64,000 nt of DNA from Synechococcus sp. AG-683-C23 (GTDB taxonomy: Bacteria > Cyanobacteriota > Cyanobacteriia > PCC-6307 > Cyanobiaceae): the NCBI GenBank assembly GCA_003208835.1, contig QCVD01000006.1, forward strand, positions 1 to 64,000. Reading direction: 5' to 3'. The notes under the pieces were generated by a model. It saw only the letters and a list, made by a program, of their open reading frames with translations, was not told where the DNA came from and searched no databases. Shown one piece after another: positions 36,623 to 46,388 of the stretch. How positions within the stretch are numbered: the first letter of the stretch is position 1; each line of letters starts with the position of its first letter. Made by a program: the position numbers and the translations under genes.

Positions 36623-38020
36623 TTAAAGAGTTTTGTCGTTCGATCTCAAGACCGAGGCCACGATGTCAGCCGCCCCATGCACAACTCGAATCGGAACAGG
36701 AAGCTGAGCCTGGACAGTCTCAAGCGTCATGTCGTCGAGGAACACCGGCTGTCCCTGGCGCATCATCACGGAAGGAAGCAACAGCTCATCCCCCAAGTCT
36801 TGCCCCTTCAAGCCATCAAGAAGATCTTGCCCGGTTAGCAAGCCAGTCACCACTTGGTCTTGCCCCCAATAGGGGCTGGGCAAACCAAACAGCTGCAGGC
36901 TCACCCCCTCCACCGCATTCAGCCGCTGGGTGACCGGTTGCAAGGCGCTTTTCACGATGCTTCCCACCACCCAGCTGCATCGCCTGGGGCGACTCACGGA
37001 TTGGGGTAGTTCGTTCGAAGCCTCATCAAGGGCTTCTAGGAAGGCCCGAATGCTGCCAACGCCGTTCTCCTGCTGGGGTAAGTCTTCGTAATCCGCACGA
37101 GGCGGGAGGGGTAATCCAGCCATCAAATACCACTCATCCGACAACCAGGCGAAACGTGATCCAAGCGCGCTCTGAAAATCGGCCTGGATCTGTTCCACCT
37201 GGGCAATCACCTTGCGAGCACACGGCCCGTCCACCGGGATCAACCCATCCTCCTCTGGGCGAAACCGGGTCAACCCCACAGGCACCACAGCCGCGGATAA
37301 AACCGCTGGCCAATCTCCCGTTGCAAAGCGGGCTAGATCGGAGAGGGTCCGAGCTAAGGCGACGCCATCATTAAGTCCAGGACAAACGACGACCTGGGCA
37401 TGAATTTGCAGGTCATGTTGATCAAACCAAGCGAGTTGGTCCATCAACAACCCAGCGCGCTCATTCACAAGCAACCGAGAACGCAACTCAGGCTCGGTGG
37501 CATGAACAGAAACGAAAAGCGGTGATAAGCGCTGTTCTTCAATACGCTGCCAATCCGCGTCTCTGAGGTTGGTCAGGGTTAAGTAGGAGCCATACAGAAA
37601 ACTGAGGCGAAAATCGTCGTCTTTTAGGTAAAGACTGTCGCGATGCCCTGGGGGCTGCTGGTCGATAAAACAAAAGGGGCAGTTGTTGTTGCACTGCCGG
37701 AGTCCATCAAATAACGCTTCAGTGAAGCCCAAGCCAAGACCGTCATCTGCGTCCTTTTCCAGCTCCACACGGTGCAAATCACCGTTGGTGTCGCGCACTT
37801 CCAGGCTGAGTTCTTCCTCAACGCAGAGATAGCGAAAGTCGATCAAGTCCCTTGGACGAACTCCATTGATGCTGAGGAGTTGATCACCAGGTTCAAAACC
37901 CAGCTCCTCACCAATGGAGCCAGGTTCAACAGTCGCAACCACCGCTGGCTGTGGTTGCCGTGCCGAAGTCTTTGGATCTAGAGCAGCAACAGCGACTCCA
38001 GTGGATGGCTCATTCCACAC
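36623..38020 (-). CDS. Cyanobacterial radical SAM / DUF512 protein with PDZ domain
   Basis: 465 residues. An N-terminal PDZ-like module (ATVEPGSIGEELGFEPGDQL, LLSINGVRP) is followed by CNNNCPFCFIDQQP at about 110, a C-x3-C-x2-C [4Fe-4S] cluster motif of radical SAM type, then the DUF512 region with VVCPGLNDG and FRPEEDGLIPVD. The family is known in cyanobacteria as a predicted FeS oxidoreductase (TIGR03279). Its reaction is unknown. It lies 26 bases upstream of the TolC gene and 18 downstream of uppP, all on the minus strand. Confidence 0.88.
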   Translation of the reverse strand: MWNEPSTGVAVAALDPKTSARQPQPAVVATVEPGSIGEELGFEPGDQLLSINGVRPRDLIDFRYLCVEEELSLEVRDTNGDLHRVELEKDADDGLGLGFTEALFDGLRQCNNNCPFCFIDQQPPGHRDSLYLKDDDFRLSFLYGSYLTLTNLRDADWQRIEEQRLSPLFVSVHATEPELRSRLLVNERAGLLMDQLAWFDQHDLQIHAQVVVCPGLNDGVALARTLSDLARFATGDWPAVLSAAVVPVGLTRFRPEEDGLIPVDGPCARKVIAQVEQIQADFQSALGSRFAWLSDEWYLMAGLPLPPRADYEDLPQQENGVGSIRAFLEALDEASNELPQSVSRPRRCSWVVGSIVKSALQPVTQRLNAVEGVSLQLFGLPSPYWGQDQVVTGLLTGQDLLDGLKGQDLGDELLLPSVMMRQGQPVFLDDMTLETVQAQLPVPIRVVHGAADIVASVLRSNDKTL

Positions 38021-38037
38021 AAGCCAGCATCAACTGC

Positions 38038-38892
38038 TTACAAGTTTGCGCTTTTAACCGCCCACCAGACCAAAAGTCCTGCACCGAACACCAACCGGTA
38101 ACCCACAAAAATCCAGGTGCTGTTGCGTTGAAGGAAACGCAACAGCCAGTCGATGGCGAGCCAAGACACCACTGCAGCGGAAAGAATCCCCACAAAGAGA
38201 GGCAAGGGACCAGCCCCTGAGCTAAGGCTCAAAGCGCTTTTCAGCTCAACCAAACCGGCGATGGAAATAGCAGGGATGCCTAATAAAAAGGAGAAGCGGG
38301 CTGCATCTGCCCGTTTCCAACCATCGAACAACGAGGCGGTGAGCGTGCTGCCAGAACGGGACACTCCTGGGATCACAGCCAATGCCTGAGCCAGACCCAC
38401 CACAAAGCCATCACGGCTGGTTACGCCCTCAAGCTGTTTAAGCCGCGGTCCAAAGCATTCGGCCAAAGCAAGAAACAATGCCATCACGATCGAAACGATG
38501 GCAATGGATGGAACACTGCGCAGTGAGGAGCTGGCATAGCCCGCATGCCAAAAAACCTTGATGCCGAGGCCCAGCACCAAGATGGGCAGGGTTCCAATCA
38601 CCATGGCCACTCCTAGACGGGCCTCGGGTTCTCGCCACTGTCCATAACGCACAGCACGGCTGATGCCCTTCAGCACCTGGGCGAGGTCTTGACGGAAATA
38701 GGCAACGACTGCGGCGACGCTCCCCAGCTGAATCGCTGCCGTGACAGACACGCCTGGGTCGTTCCAGCCAAGCAATGCAGGAACAGCTCTGAGGTGAGCG
38801 GTACTACTAATCGGCAGAAATTCGGTGAGTCCTTGGACGATGCCGAGCACCAAAGCCTCAAGAAGACTCAGAGGAGCAGGGGTATCGATCAC
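38038..38892 (-). CDS. uppP: Undecaprenyl-diphosphatase
   Basis: Membrane enzyme that recycles the lipid carrier for peptidoglycan and O-antigen by removing a phosphate from undecaprenyl pyrophosphate. 284 residues, eight helices. Both active-site blocks are intact: GLTEFLPISSTAHL (21-34, with the Glu and His used in catalysis) and GVSRSGSTLTASLFDGWKRA around 174-193. Start ATG 38892. First gene of the minus-strand run that ends with the inositol-phosphatase gene. Confidence 0.94.
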   Translation of the reverse strand: MIDTPAPLSLLEALVLGIVQGLTEFLPISSTAHLRAVPALLGWNDPGVSVTAAIQLGSVAAVVAYFRQDLAQVLKGISRAVRYGQWREPEARLGVAMVIGTLPILVLGLGIKVFWHAGYASSSLRSVPSIAIVSIVMALFLALAECFGPRLKQLEGVTSRDGFVVGLAQALAVIPGVSRSGSTLTASLFDGWKRADAARFSFLLGIPAISIAGLVELKSALSLSSGAGPLPLFVGILSAAVVSWLAIDWLLRFLQRNSTWIFVGYRLVFGAGLLVWWAVKSANL

Positions 38893-38979
38893 TCGAGATC
38901 AAACATTGAGGCGACCCTATGTCGGACACAACTATCGAGAATGTCTTCTAAGGTTTCGTGACTTTGCAACGAGGAGCAC

Positions 38980-39696
38980 TTGGTCGGCGGCACCTGGCAA
39001 TCCACAGCCTCCGACCGTCTGTGGTTCGTTTCGGTGCCCAAGGTGGCTGCCGCCATGGTGGTGCTTCCTGTGTTCCTACAGGCGCCATGGGTGCGCGTTC
39101 ATCCTTTCTCCGCAACAATATTCACTGCTGTTTTGCTGGCGATCGGCATTGTTTTAAATCACAGTGATAATCAACAAAAAGCCGATTTCGGTGCCTTGAT
39201 CGTTGGTTTCAGCGGCAGTTGGCTGGCTGGATGTGTGTTTTGGGGTTGGCTGAGGGCTCATCCCGTTCTGCACTTGCCGGTGGAGGCCTTTGCTTTACCA
39301 ATTGCGCTGGCTGGCTTTGGGACACGATGGCGGCTTGCCTCTGCCTTTTATTTGTCGTCGTTGGTGGGTACAGCCTTCACCGATTTAATGATGACCGTCA
39401 CCGGAGTCATGCGCTTCTGGCCAGGGGTCGTAACAGCTTCCCTGGATACAGCCCCGCAACTTCTTCATGAAGCAGGTCTTCATCTGCTGCACCCCCTACC
39501 GATAACAGCACTGGTGTTAGCCGCCGGTTCGATTCTTTGGCTTGCACAAACATTGTCGAAACGCGAGACAGCACTCCTCAACAGCAGTGACACGCTGTCC
39601 ATGTCGGCTGCAGTACTGATGACAACCCTATGGGTTGATGGTCTTTTCCTACTAGCAGCCATCGTTCAACCAGGCCTCAGCGGATTGATCGAGTGA
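38980..39696 (+). CDS. DUF3120-like integral membrane protein
   Basis: 238 residues from TTG 38980, with about six membrane helices: SVPKVAAAMVVLPVFLQAPW first, then FSATIFTAVLLAIGIVLNH, VGFSGSWLAGCVFWGW and others, ending in TTLWVDGLFLLAAIVQPGL. The first helix with VFLQAPWVR is the mark of the cyanobacterial DUF3120 family. Function unknown; conserved in photosynthetic genomes. Upstream of psbU by 110 bases. Divergent from uppP with 87 bases between. Confidence 0.75.
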   Translation: MVGGTWQSTASDRLWFVSVPKVAAAMVVLPVFLQAPWVRVHPFSATIFTAVLLAIGIVLNHSDNQQKADFGALIVGFSGSWLAGCVFWGWLRAHPVLHLPVEAFALPIALAGFGTRWRLASAFYLSSLVGTAFTDLMMTVTGVMRFWPGVVTASLDTAPQLLHEAGLHLLHPLPITALVLAAGSILWLAQTLSKRETALLNSSDTLSMSAAVLMTTLWVDGLFLLAAIVQPGLSGLIE

Positions 39697-39808
39697 AACG
39701 AACTGCAAAACCTCTGGGTTTTGTCGAACTAGAACGGGAACTCGACTTGTAGTCTTTGCGAACCGGCATTGCCGGCAGTCCCGTTCCGTCCCCTGATCGA
39801 GAGTAGTG

Positions 39809-40216
39809 ATGAAGCGGCTTCTGAGCTGGCTGACCGGCGCCCTAGTAATGGCAGGTTTGTTTTCAAGCCTTGTGCTCCCATCCGCGCTCTATGCGGAAGA
39901 GGACTTGCTTGGGAAATATTCCGGGAGCGAAATCCGCAACGTTGTGGATGACAAGATCGCCGAACGAGAAGGCAAGGTGGATCTCAACAACTCTTCCGTA
40001 CGCCGATTCCAGCAGTTTCCTGGGATGTATCCAACGATGGCCGGGAAAATTGTTCTCGGCGGTCCTTACGACAATGTGGACGACGTCCTGGAGCTTGAGC
40101 TAAGCGAGCGCCAAAAAGAATTGTTTGCCAAGTACCGCGACAACTTCACTGTGACACCTCCATCCATCGCCCTCAATGAAGGTGATGACAGGATTAATGA
40201 TGGTCAGTACCGCTAA
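39809..40216 (+). CDS. psbU: Photosystem II 12 kDa extrinsic protein PsbU
   Basis: Lumenal subunit that stabilises the oxygen-evolving Mn4CaO5 cluster with PsbO and PsbV. 135 residues from ATG 39809. Signal peptide: KRLLSWLTGALVMAGLFSSL...ALYAEED with cleavage after AYA-like ALYA. The mature part has KVDLNNSSVRRFQQFPGMYP and TMAGKIVLGGPYDNVDDVL, the helix-hairpin-helix core unique to PsbU. Own terminator 50 bases after the stop, so probably monocistronic. Confidence 0.95.
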   Translation: MKRLLSWLTGALVMAGLFSSLVLPSALYAEEDLLGKYSGSEIRNVVDDKIAEREGKVDLNNSSVRRFQQFPGMYPTMAGKIVLGGPYDNVDDVLELELSERQKELFAKYRDNFTVTPPSIALNEGDDRINDGQYR

Positions 40217-40266
40217 AACAACTTCTCAATACAAATTCCCAACACAGACCTGACTGTGATCGTTTG

Positions 40267-40294
40267 AACCGCCGGGAACACCGGCGGTTTTTTT
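40267..40294 (+). terminator. Rho-independent terminator of psbU
   Basis: AACCGCCGG-GAACA-CCGGCGGTT, nine-base perfect stem, followed by five T. Lies just before the nadB start codon, so the two genes are separately transcribed. Confidence 0.92.
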
Positions 40295-40300
40295 GCCTCC

Positions 40301-41977
40301 ATGGCCCAGCCCCGTCCGCTTGATCCGATTCCTCCAGGTCCTTGGGATGTGGTGGTTATTGGTGCAGGGGCAGCAGGTCTCATGACCTGCCTCGACCTGC
40401 CGGCCGGTTTAAGCGTCTTGCTGCTCAACCGCAATACAGGACGCCGTTCATCCAGCCGCTGGGCCCAGGGAGGCATTGCGGCGGTGACGCGACCTGAAGA
40501 CAACGCCAGCAGCCACGCTGATGACACCATTCATGCGGGCGCTGGACTGTGCGATGGGGATGCCGTTCGTCTTCTGGTGGACGAAGCTCCCCATTGCGTC
40601 GAACGGCTGCAAAGACTGGGGATGGCCTTTGACCGAGATGGCCCAAATCTCGCCACAACGCTTGAGGCTGCCCACAGCCATAAACGGGTCTTACACGTGC
40701 AAGACCAAACCGGACGCGCTCTCGTGGATGTACTGCGGGAACGCGTCGAAGAACGGGAAGGCTTGCTGCATCGCCGTGGTGTGCGGGTCACCAAGCTGAC
40801 TGTCGAAAACGGATGCTGCAGTGGCGTCCAAGTGCTCGATGGTCGCCTGCTGTACACCGTGCAGGCTCGGGCCGTGGTGTTGGCCAGTGGCGGTGGCGGA
40901 CATCTCTTCGCCAACACCACCAACCCAGCCCAGGCATGTGGTGAAGGAATTGCCTTGGCCTGGCAAGCCGGAGCAGCCGTGGAAGACCTGGAATTCGTTC
41001 AATTTCATCCCACCGCCTTACGACTCGACGACGCTCCTTGTTTCCTGATCTCCGAAGCAGTGCGTGGAGAAGGGGGTGTGTTGTTGGATGACCGTGGTTG
41101 CAGCCCCGTGGCGCACTTACCTCAGGGGGATCTTTCGCCACGCGATCAAGTCAGTCGGGCCCTCGTGCAAGCGATGCAGCGGCAAGGGGTAGGACAAATC
41201 TGGCTTGACTTCAGTGCGATTCCCAGGGAACAGGCCGAAGCGCGCTTCCCAACCATCCTTGACCGGTGCAGTGAATTTGGACTGAACCCTTTAGAGCATC
41301 CGATCCCCGTGGCGCCAGCCGCGCACTACTGGATGGGTGGTGTTGCCACCAATCTGCAAGCAGCGACCAACCTGCCAGGGCTTTTTGCGGTTGGCGAAGT
41401 GGCTTGCACTGGACTCCATGGCGCCAATCGCCTCGCCAGCAATTCCCTTATGGAATGTTTGGTATTTGCTCACCAACTGGAGTCGATCGAGCTCGGACCA
41501 CAACAACAACAGGTGAAGCGATCCAAACCCAGCAGCTGTGACCTAGATCTAATCAGTGGCGGAAGCAGCAGTGGCGAAAGCAGCACAGGCCTGATGGCAA
41601 GGATTGAACAACTGCGGCAATTGTGCTGGCAAACCGCTGGCGTCGATCGCATCGTGAAGGGATTACACGAGGCGCTCCAACAGGTTCAAGAGGACGAGAA
41701 CTGGTTAGAACAACAACCGCTCTTGCAGCTGGTGAAGGATCTTGATCATGCAGAAACTCTGGAACTCGGGGACAGCAGCCGCAGGAATCTCAATCTGCTG
41801 CTGGACCTCCATCACCGCTTGCAGACCAGTCGGCTGATGTTGGAGGCAGGGCTATTCCGACGCGAGAGCCGAGGCGGTCATTTTCGGATTGATGCCCCAG
41901 TGGCTCTGCCTCAATGGCAGAGCCACTCGCGCCAATGTGTGCAACACGGAATCCGAACCCGGGCTGTTCGGCGCTAA
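40301..41977 (+). CDS. nadB: L-aspartate oxidase
   Basis: FAD enzyme that oxidises aspartate to iminoaspartate, the first step of NAD synthesis with NadA. 558 residues. FAD loop VVVIGAGAAGLMT (17-29); RRSSSRWAQGGIAAVTR is the succinate-dehydrogenase/fumarate-reductase-type flavin block; FVQFHPTAL and GEVACTGLHGANRLASNS are typical of NadB; the last 120 residues are the helical cap/helix bundle. It starts seven bases after the psbU terminator's T-run, so its promoter must lie in or before that hairpin. Convergent with the VKOR gene with one base between them. Confidence 0.94.
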   Translation: MAQPRPLDPIPPGPWDVVVIGAGAAGLMTCLDLPAGLSVLLLNRNTGRRSSSRWAQGGIAAVTRPEDNASSHADDTIHAGAGLCDGDAVRLLVDEAPHCVERLQRLGMAFDRDGPNLATTLEAAHSHKRVLHVQDQTGRALVDVLRERVEEREGLLHRRGVRVTKLTVENGCCSGVQVLDGRLLYTVQARAVVLASGGGGHLFANTTNPAQACGEGIALAWQAGAAVEDLEFVQFHPTALRLDDAPCFLISEAVRGEGGVLLDDRGCSPVAHLPQGDLSPRDQVSRALVQAMQRQGVGQIWLDFSAIPREQAEARFPTILDRCSEFGLNPLEHPIPVAPAAHYWMGGVATNLQAATNLPGLFAVGEVACTGLHGANRLASNSLMECLVFAHQLESIELGPQQQQVKRSKPSSCDLDLISGGSSSGESSTGLMARIEQLRQLCWQTAGVDRIVKGLHEALQQVQEDENWLEQQPLLQLVKDLDHAETLELGDSSRRNLNLLLDLHHRLQTSRLMLEAGLFRRESRGGHFRIDAPVALPQWQSHSRQCVQHGIRTRAVRR

Positions 41978-41978
41978 T

Positions 41979-42908
41979 TCAGAACTCGCGATCTCCCTTG
42001 TATCCACTGAGATCGGCGAGGGTTTCAAGCGATTTCACCCCAGAATCAATCTCTCCATTGATTTCCCAACTCGGGAACCCCTCCAAACCCTTGCTTCGAC
42101 AGAGATCAGCTTGGTTGTTCTGGCCATCGGCGGCACACTCAACAACCTGCAACTGCTGACTGGCTTCCTTGCCAAATAACTCCTTTTGCTCATGGCAGTG
42201 GGGGCACCAATAGGCCGAATACATCACGGCACCACCAGCGGTGAGATGGTTCGCCAATGCGACCGTTGCAGGGGAGCTTGCCTCGGTGACTACTGGGGCG
42301 ATGCCGGCCCCCGTTGCGGTTGATTCACGCCGGTTTGGATCGACCACCGACGCCCAGATCAGTCCGCCTAGCAACACGGCAAGGGCCAACAGAACACCCC
42401 GGAAGATCAAGGTGCCTGGGTCGTCCCAACCGCCGCCCACCACCGACAGCACCAAGAGGATGAGGGACAACGCTGCGGAGAGAACACAGAAAAAGCAAAA
42501 AGCCTGAATTTTGAAGACCATCAGGCCTAACAAAACCCCGCTGAACACCGCCATTCCAGTGGAGACGAAAAAGAGTCCCCACCACGTGCGACGCGACAAC
42601 TCCGACTTGTTTTCCTGCAGCCCTGGCAACAAAGGCACCAAGGCCATCAACAGCACCGCGCTGTAAGAGATCAGACCCGCCAACGAAAGCGGAATGCCGT
42701 CGGCGAGCGAACCCCAAGCACTATTGAGGACCTTGTCGCACCCGTCGGCACCCATGGGGCAAGTGAGATCGCCAAGAAAACCCCAGCGCTTCAGCGTGAT
42801 CGAGCCCGTATCAATGACGCCGATCGTGGCCAGCACTGCCATCGCAATGCGTGCCCACTTGGCTCCAGGGTCTTGACGACGACGACTGACAAGACGGGTG
42901 CTGCCCAT
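41979..42908 (-). CDS. VKOR-thioredoxin fusion (disulfide-forming enzyme)
   Basis: Thylakoid or plasma-membrane enzyme that makes disulfides in exported proteins, passing electrons to quinone. 309 residues. Four-helix VKOR domain: loop cysteines C50 and C57 (LTCPMGADGCDKV) and active-site pair C138-x2-C141 (FCFFC). A fifth helix (about 170-187) leads to a thioredoxin-like domain with WCPHC (Cys235, Cys238) and a cis-Pro in GFPSW. The fused form is the known cyanobacterial/plant LTO1 type. The protein could assist PSII extrinsic proteins, inferred only. Confidence 0.93.
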   Translation of the reverse strand: MGSTRLVSRRRQDPGAKWARIAMAVLATIGVIDTGSITLKRWGFLGDLTCPMGADGCDKVLNSAWGSLADGIPLSLAGLISYSAVLLMALVPLLPGLQENKSELSRRTWWGLFFVSTGMAVFSGVLLGLMVFKIQAFCFFCVLSAALSLILLVLSVVGGGWDDPGTLIFRGVLLALAVLLGGLIWASVVDPNRRESTATGAGIAPVVTEASSPATVALANHLTAGGAVMYSAYWCPHCHEQKELFGKEASQQLQVVECAADGQNNQADLCRSKGLEGFPSWEINGEIDSGVKSLETLADLSGYKGDREF

Positions 42909-42976
42909 CCATGACCTATCAAGTAGCCAAATTCTGTCAGCTGGAGATCCATTCGTCCTCTCCCTAGGCTGATGAA

Positions 42977-44419
42977 ATGCTTGACGGCGCAGAGATGACG
43001 AGCACGACGACTAAACCCGCCGCCAAAACCATGGCGAAGCCCACTGAAAAGCCCATTGAAAAGCCGACGGTAGCCTTCGCTCACTTGGGCTGCGAAAAGA
43101 ACCGTGTCGACACGGAACACATGGTGGGACTCCTCGCTGATGCGGGCTATGGAGTCAGCACTGATGAGGCGGATGCTGCTGTTGTGGTGGTGAACACCTG
43201 CAGCTTCATTCAAGACGCCAGGGAGGAATCGGTTCGAACCCTCGTGGGACTGGCCGAACAGGGCAAGGAGTTGATCATCGCGGGCTGCTTGGCGCAGCAC
43301 TTTCAGGAGGAGCTGCTCGAGTCGATTCCAGAAGCAAAAGCGATCGTTGGCACCGGCGATTATCAGCACATCGTGGATGTGCTGCAGCGGGTGGAAGCGG
43401 GCGAACGGGTGAACCGCGTCAGCGCGGTTCCTAGTTTTGTGGGCGATGAACATCTGCCACGCCAACGCACAACAGATCAAGCGGTGGCCTTTCTAAAAGT
43501 GGCTGAGGGCTGCGATTACCGCTGCGCTTTTTGCATCATTCCAAAATTAAGAGGCAACCAGCGCAGCCGAACGATTGAATCGATCGTGGCCGAAGCCCAC
43601 CAACTGGCGGAGCAAGGGGTTCAAGAACTAATTCTGATTAGCCAAATCACAACCAACTACGGACTGGACATCTACGGCAAACCCAAGTTGGCGGAACTGT
43701 TGCGGGCCCTTGGCGAGGTGGAGATTCCCTGGATTCGAGTGCACTACGCCTACCCAACAGGACTCACACCTGCGGTTGTAGCCGCGTACCGCGACGTGTC
43801 CAACGTGGTTCCGTATCTGGATTTACCTCTGCAACACAGCCACCCTGATGTGCTTCGGGCCATGAACCGCCCCTGGCAAGCGGATGTGAATGAACGGCTG
43901 CTCGATCAGATCCGAGAGCAACTGCCTGATGCCGTCTTACGGACCACCTTGATCGTGGGATTTCCAGGCGAAACCGAAGAGCACTTCCAACACTTGGCGC
44001 ACTTCTTAGAAACGCAACGCTTTGATCATGTGGGGGTCTTCACGTTTTCACCAGAAGACGGAACCGCTGCCGCTGATCTACCGAATCGGGTTGCTCCCGA
44101 TGTGGCTCAAGCCCGAAAAGATGCTCTGATGGCCTTGCAACAACCCATTGCCGCCGAACGCAACCAGTGCTGGGTAGGCAAAACGGTTGATGTGTTGATA
44201 GAACAGCACAACCCACAAACGGGCGAGATGATCGGCCGATGCTCCCGCTTTGCTCCAGAGGTGGATGGGGAAGTGCATGTTCGGCCTGGCGATGACGGAC
44301 AGCAGGCCGCACCAGGCAGTTTTGTGCCGGTGAAAATTACGGGTGCGGATATTTACGACCTGACCGGACACATCGTTGGTGCACGCGCCATGGTGGCGGA
44401 AGCCAGAGTGCAGGATTGA
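42977..44419 (+). CDS. rimO: Ribosomal protein S12 methylthiotransferase RimO
   Basis: Radical SAM enzyme that adds a methylthio group to the aspartate of S12. 480 residues. N-terminal UPF0004 domain with three cysteines for the auxiliary cluster (LGCEKN, NTCSF, AGCLAQ), central radical SAM motif [11 protein letters not shown] at about 179-189 (C-x3-C-x2-C) followed by KLRGNQRSR, and the C-terminal TRAM domain ([12 protein letters not shown]...). LRGNQRSR instead of RGRERSR-like MiaB signatures favours RimO. The first 30 residues are Thr/Lys/Pro-rich and may not belong; ATG 42995 is an alternative. Overlaps the MFS gene (TTGA). Confidence 0.94.
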   Translation: MLDGAEMTSTTTKPAAKTMAKPTEKPIEKPTVAFAHLGCEKNRVDTEHMVGLLADAGYGVSTDEADAAVVVVNTCSFIQDAREESVRTLVGLAEQGKELIIAGCLAQHFQEELLESIPEAKAIVGTGDYQHIVDVLQRVEAGERVNRVSAVPSFVGDEHLPRQRTTDQAVAFLKVAEGCDYRCAFCIIPKLRGNQRSRTIESIVAEAHQLAEQGVQELILISQITTNYGLDIYGKPKLAELLRALGEVEIPWIRVHYAYPTGLTPAVVAAYRDVSNVVPYLDLPLQHSHPDVLRAMNRPWQADVNERLLDQIREQLPDAVLRTTLIVGFPGETEEHFQHLAHFLETQRFDHVGVFTFSPEDGTAAADLPNRVAPDVAQARKDALMALQQPIAAERNQCWVGKTVDVLIEQHNPQTGEMIGRCSRFAPEVDGEVHVRPGDDGQQAAPGSFVPVKITGADIYDLTGHIVGARAMVAEARVQD

Positions 44420-45642
44420 CCGTTCTCCACCTGCAGCCCGAGCAGCAACGCCGGCTGTTTTTAGTTGCCTCTGGCGTGAGCACGGCTGGATCGTTTGCGG
44501 GCATTACGGCCAAGGGCTGGATCCTGATGGATGGCAGCGCCGATCCATTTCTGCTCGCGCTGAATTTTGCGGCGCTATCGCTGCCAACGCTGTTGATTAG
44601 TGGCCCAGCTGGGGTGCGCACCGATCGTGTTGGCTGCGAACGGGTGCTTGTGCAGTCGCAATGGGCCCTTTTGGCCGCTGCTGGATTAGGAGCCTTGGCC
44701 ATTCCCCTGTTTGACGGGATGGCTCAGGTGATCTTGCTGCTCAGCAGCACGCTACTTGTTGGGATCGCGGGGGCCTATGAACTCACAGCTCGCAACAAAT
44801 ACTGTTCAATCCTGGTGGGGCCCAAGCAATTGGGGAGCTACCTCACAAGCTTTTCCGTGGTGTTCAACGTTGGGAAACTCGTGGGGCCACCGATCGGCGG
44901 CTGGCTGCTGGCGGCAACGGGACCCACTTGGGCCTTAGGCATCGACGCAGCCAGTTATCTGCTGCCGATCGCCAGCGTGATGTTTTTTCTAAGGCCAGAC
45001 AGCACAAGGGAGATCCGCAGCACCAATGGAAAGAATGCAGGTTTAACGAACGCTTGGCGCGAGTGCGGCCCAACCTTGCAAGGGGTGCTCACCCTCACAG
45101 CTGTGCTGTGTTTGGTGGGATTTTTCCATCCTGGACTGGCCCCGCTGATTGCTTTTGAAGTGCTGGGCGGGAAACCCACAGACCTTGGCCTGTTCACGAG
45201 CGTGCTTGCGGCAGGGAGCATTGCCGGAGGATTGGTACTGCAACGCAACAGCGCACAATTCAGCTATCGCCCTTTCCTCACCCTTGGAGGCTTTGGGGTG
45301 ATTACAGCCATTGCCCAGTTGGGCATGTCTCGAAGTCCTGGTGTGGCGTTCAGCTTGGCCATGGCCTTTCTGATCGGTGCCGGCACCGCAGGTCTTTTAA
45401 GCAGCTGCAACCTGATCACTCAAATCGGCTCAGACCAAGTGATGCGAGGGCGCATGGCCGGGCTCAGCCAGATTGCCTTTCTTGGGGGTGGGGGGCTCAG
45501 TGGCCTCTTGGTGGCCGCCGTAGTCGTCTCCAGCAATCTTTCAACGGCCTTTGCCCTATGCGGAGGGATCAGCCTTGTCGTGGCGCTTCGTTGGATCGCG
45601 ACCCGCGGCAAAGCAACACTGGAGCCGATCAGATCAGCTTGA
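44416..45642 (+). CDS. Major facilitator superfamily transporter
   Basis: 408 residues from TTG, twelve predicted helices. The MFS loop between helices 2 and 3 reads [17 protein letters not shown], a variant of G-x-x-x-D-R-x-G-R. Similar to the MFS_3/enterobactin-exporter-like group that is often annotated as a permease or efflux pump; substrate unknown. Coupled to rimO by a 4-base overlap. Its 3' end overlaps the convergent petL-like gene by 14 bases. Confidence 0.85.
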   Translation: MTVLHLQPEQQRRLFLVASGVSTAGSFAGITAKGWILMDGSADPFLLALNFAALSLPTLLISGPAGVRTDRVGCERVLVQSQWALLAAAGLGALAIPLFDGMAQVILLLSSTLLVGIAGAYELTARNKYCSILVGPKQLGSYLTSFSVVFNVGKLVGPPIGGWLLAATGPTWALGIDAASYLLPIASVMFFLRPDSTREIRSTNGKNAGLTNAWRECGPTLQGVLTLTAVLCLVGFFHPGLAPLIAFEVLGGKPTDLGLFTSVLAAGSIAGGLVLQRNSAQFSYRPFLTLGGFGVITAIAQLGMSRSPGVAFSLAMAFLIGAGTAGLLSSCNLITQIGSDQVMRGRMAGLSQIAFLGGGGLSGLLVAAVVVSSNLSTAFALCGGISLVVALRWIATRGKATLEPIRSA

Positions 45643-45721
45643 TTCCCTTCAGAAGCTTGGTGAGAACAAAGGCAACAACGAGGCCAGTCCCGACAAGTCC
45701 GAGGTAGATACCAATGCCCAT
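45629..45721 (-). CDS. petL: Cytochrome b6f subunit PetL-like (30 residues)
   Basis: ATG 45721 to TGA 45629, read as MGIGIYLGLVGTGLVVAFVL then [10 protein letters not shown]. One membrane helix of the right length followed by a basic end and the terminal IKLI that I associate with PetL, a small peripheral subunit stabilising the b6f dimer in the thylakoid. PetG, PetM and PetN differ clearly in their ends. No other gene start fits this stretch. Its stop lies inside the MFS coding region on the other strand. Confidence 0.65.
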   Translation of the reverse strand: MGIGIYLGLVGTGLVVAFVLTKLLKGIKLI

Positions 45722-45917
45722 GAGCAAGCAAAGAAGCAACCACCATTAGATCAGAGATTTGGTAGCAAGCGGGTTAGATCCGGCAGGGTTTGTGAAATTG
45801 CGACGTTTGCATCTCAGAAGGCCGCAAACCTCCAATAACGAACCGCTCATGAACTAAGGCGCAATCGCTAAGAGGGAAATTCGTGAACAGCACCGATCAC
45901 TTCCACACAAACAACCA

Positions 45918-45941
45918 AACCTCCAAAAGTACAAGGAGGTT
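45918..45941 (-). terminator. Hairpin terminator of the DUF4346 gene
   Basis: Minus strand AACCTCC-N10-GGAGGTT, extended by partial pairing, followed by TGGTTGTTTGTG. Seventeen bases after the stop at 45958. Confidence 0.6.
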
Positions 45942-45957
45942 GTTGATCAGGCCTCAT

Positions 45958-46362
45958 TCAATCTTGAACGTATGACGTTCCGGCCTTAAGGCAAACCTCA
46001 GCTTTCTGAAGTTCACGTCCTAAATACAACGCATGATCCAGACAACTGAGCGGTTGAGAGCCTTCCCCTTCAGTGAGCTGGATCCCAACCTGTTTCGCGG
46101 TGAACCCTCGATAAACAGCGGACGGTTGCCTTGGTCCATTACCACCCTTGCAACTCAGCACTTCGCCCGTTTCAGAATCATGGGCCAAACCCTTCTCATC
46201 GATGGTATTGCCGTAGTGCTCCAACACCAGCTCCGCCGCGGCGTGATCCACTTTGATCAAAAAATAACCCTTGGGATCAAGAGCGATGAAACGCCGCGAC
46301 AAGCGATCATCCAACTCCTGAAAAGCTTCGGATAGCGGCACTACATCGGGATGATTCACCAT
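45958..46362 (-). CDS. DUF4346-like conserved protein
   Basis: 134 residues from ATG 46362 (the frame is open to 46485, but that part overlaps the end of the next gene). LDDRLSRRFIALDPKGYFLIKVD, then LEHYGNTIDEKGLAHDSETGE, then SCLDHALYLGRELQKAEVCL and GTSYVQD at the C-terminus. These match the DUF4346 pattern I know from cyanobacteria, found also fused to thymidylate synthase-like or tetrahydromethanopterin S-methyltransferase proteins. Function unknown. Fits on the same strand downstream of the FemAB-like gene, 26 bases apart. Confidence 0.75.
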   Translation of the reverse strand: MVNHPDVVPLSEAFQELDDRLSRRFIALDPKGYFLIKVDHAAAELVLEHYGNTIDEKGLAHDSETGEVLSCKGGNGPRQPSAVYRGFTAKQVGIQLTEGEGSQPLSCLDHALYLGRELQKAEVCLKAGTSYVQD

Positions 46363-46388
46363 GGATTGAATGTACAAAGCCCTTGAAT

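Noticed and set aside
39697-39757. Nineteen-codon frame GTG...TAG overlapping the DUF3120 stop, upstream of psbU
   Set aside because: Too short, no helix or motif, and its region is needed for the psbU promoter.
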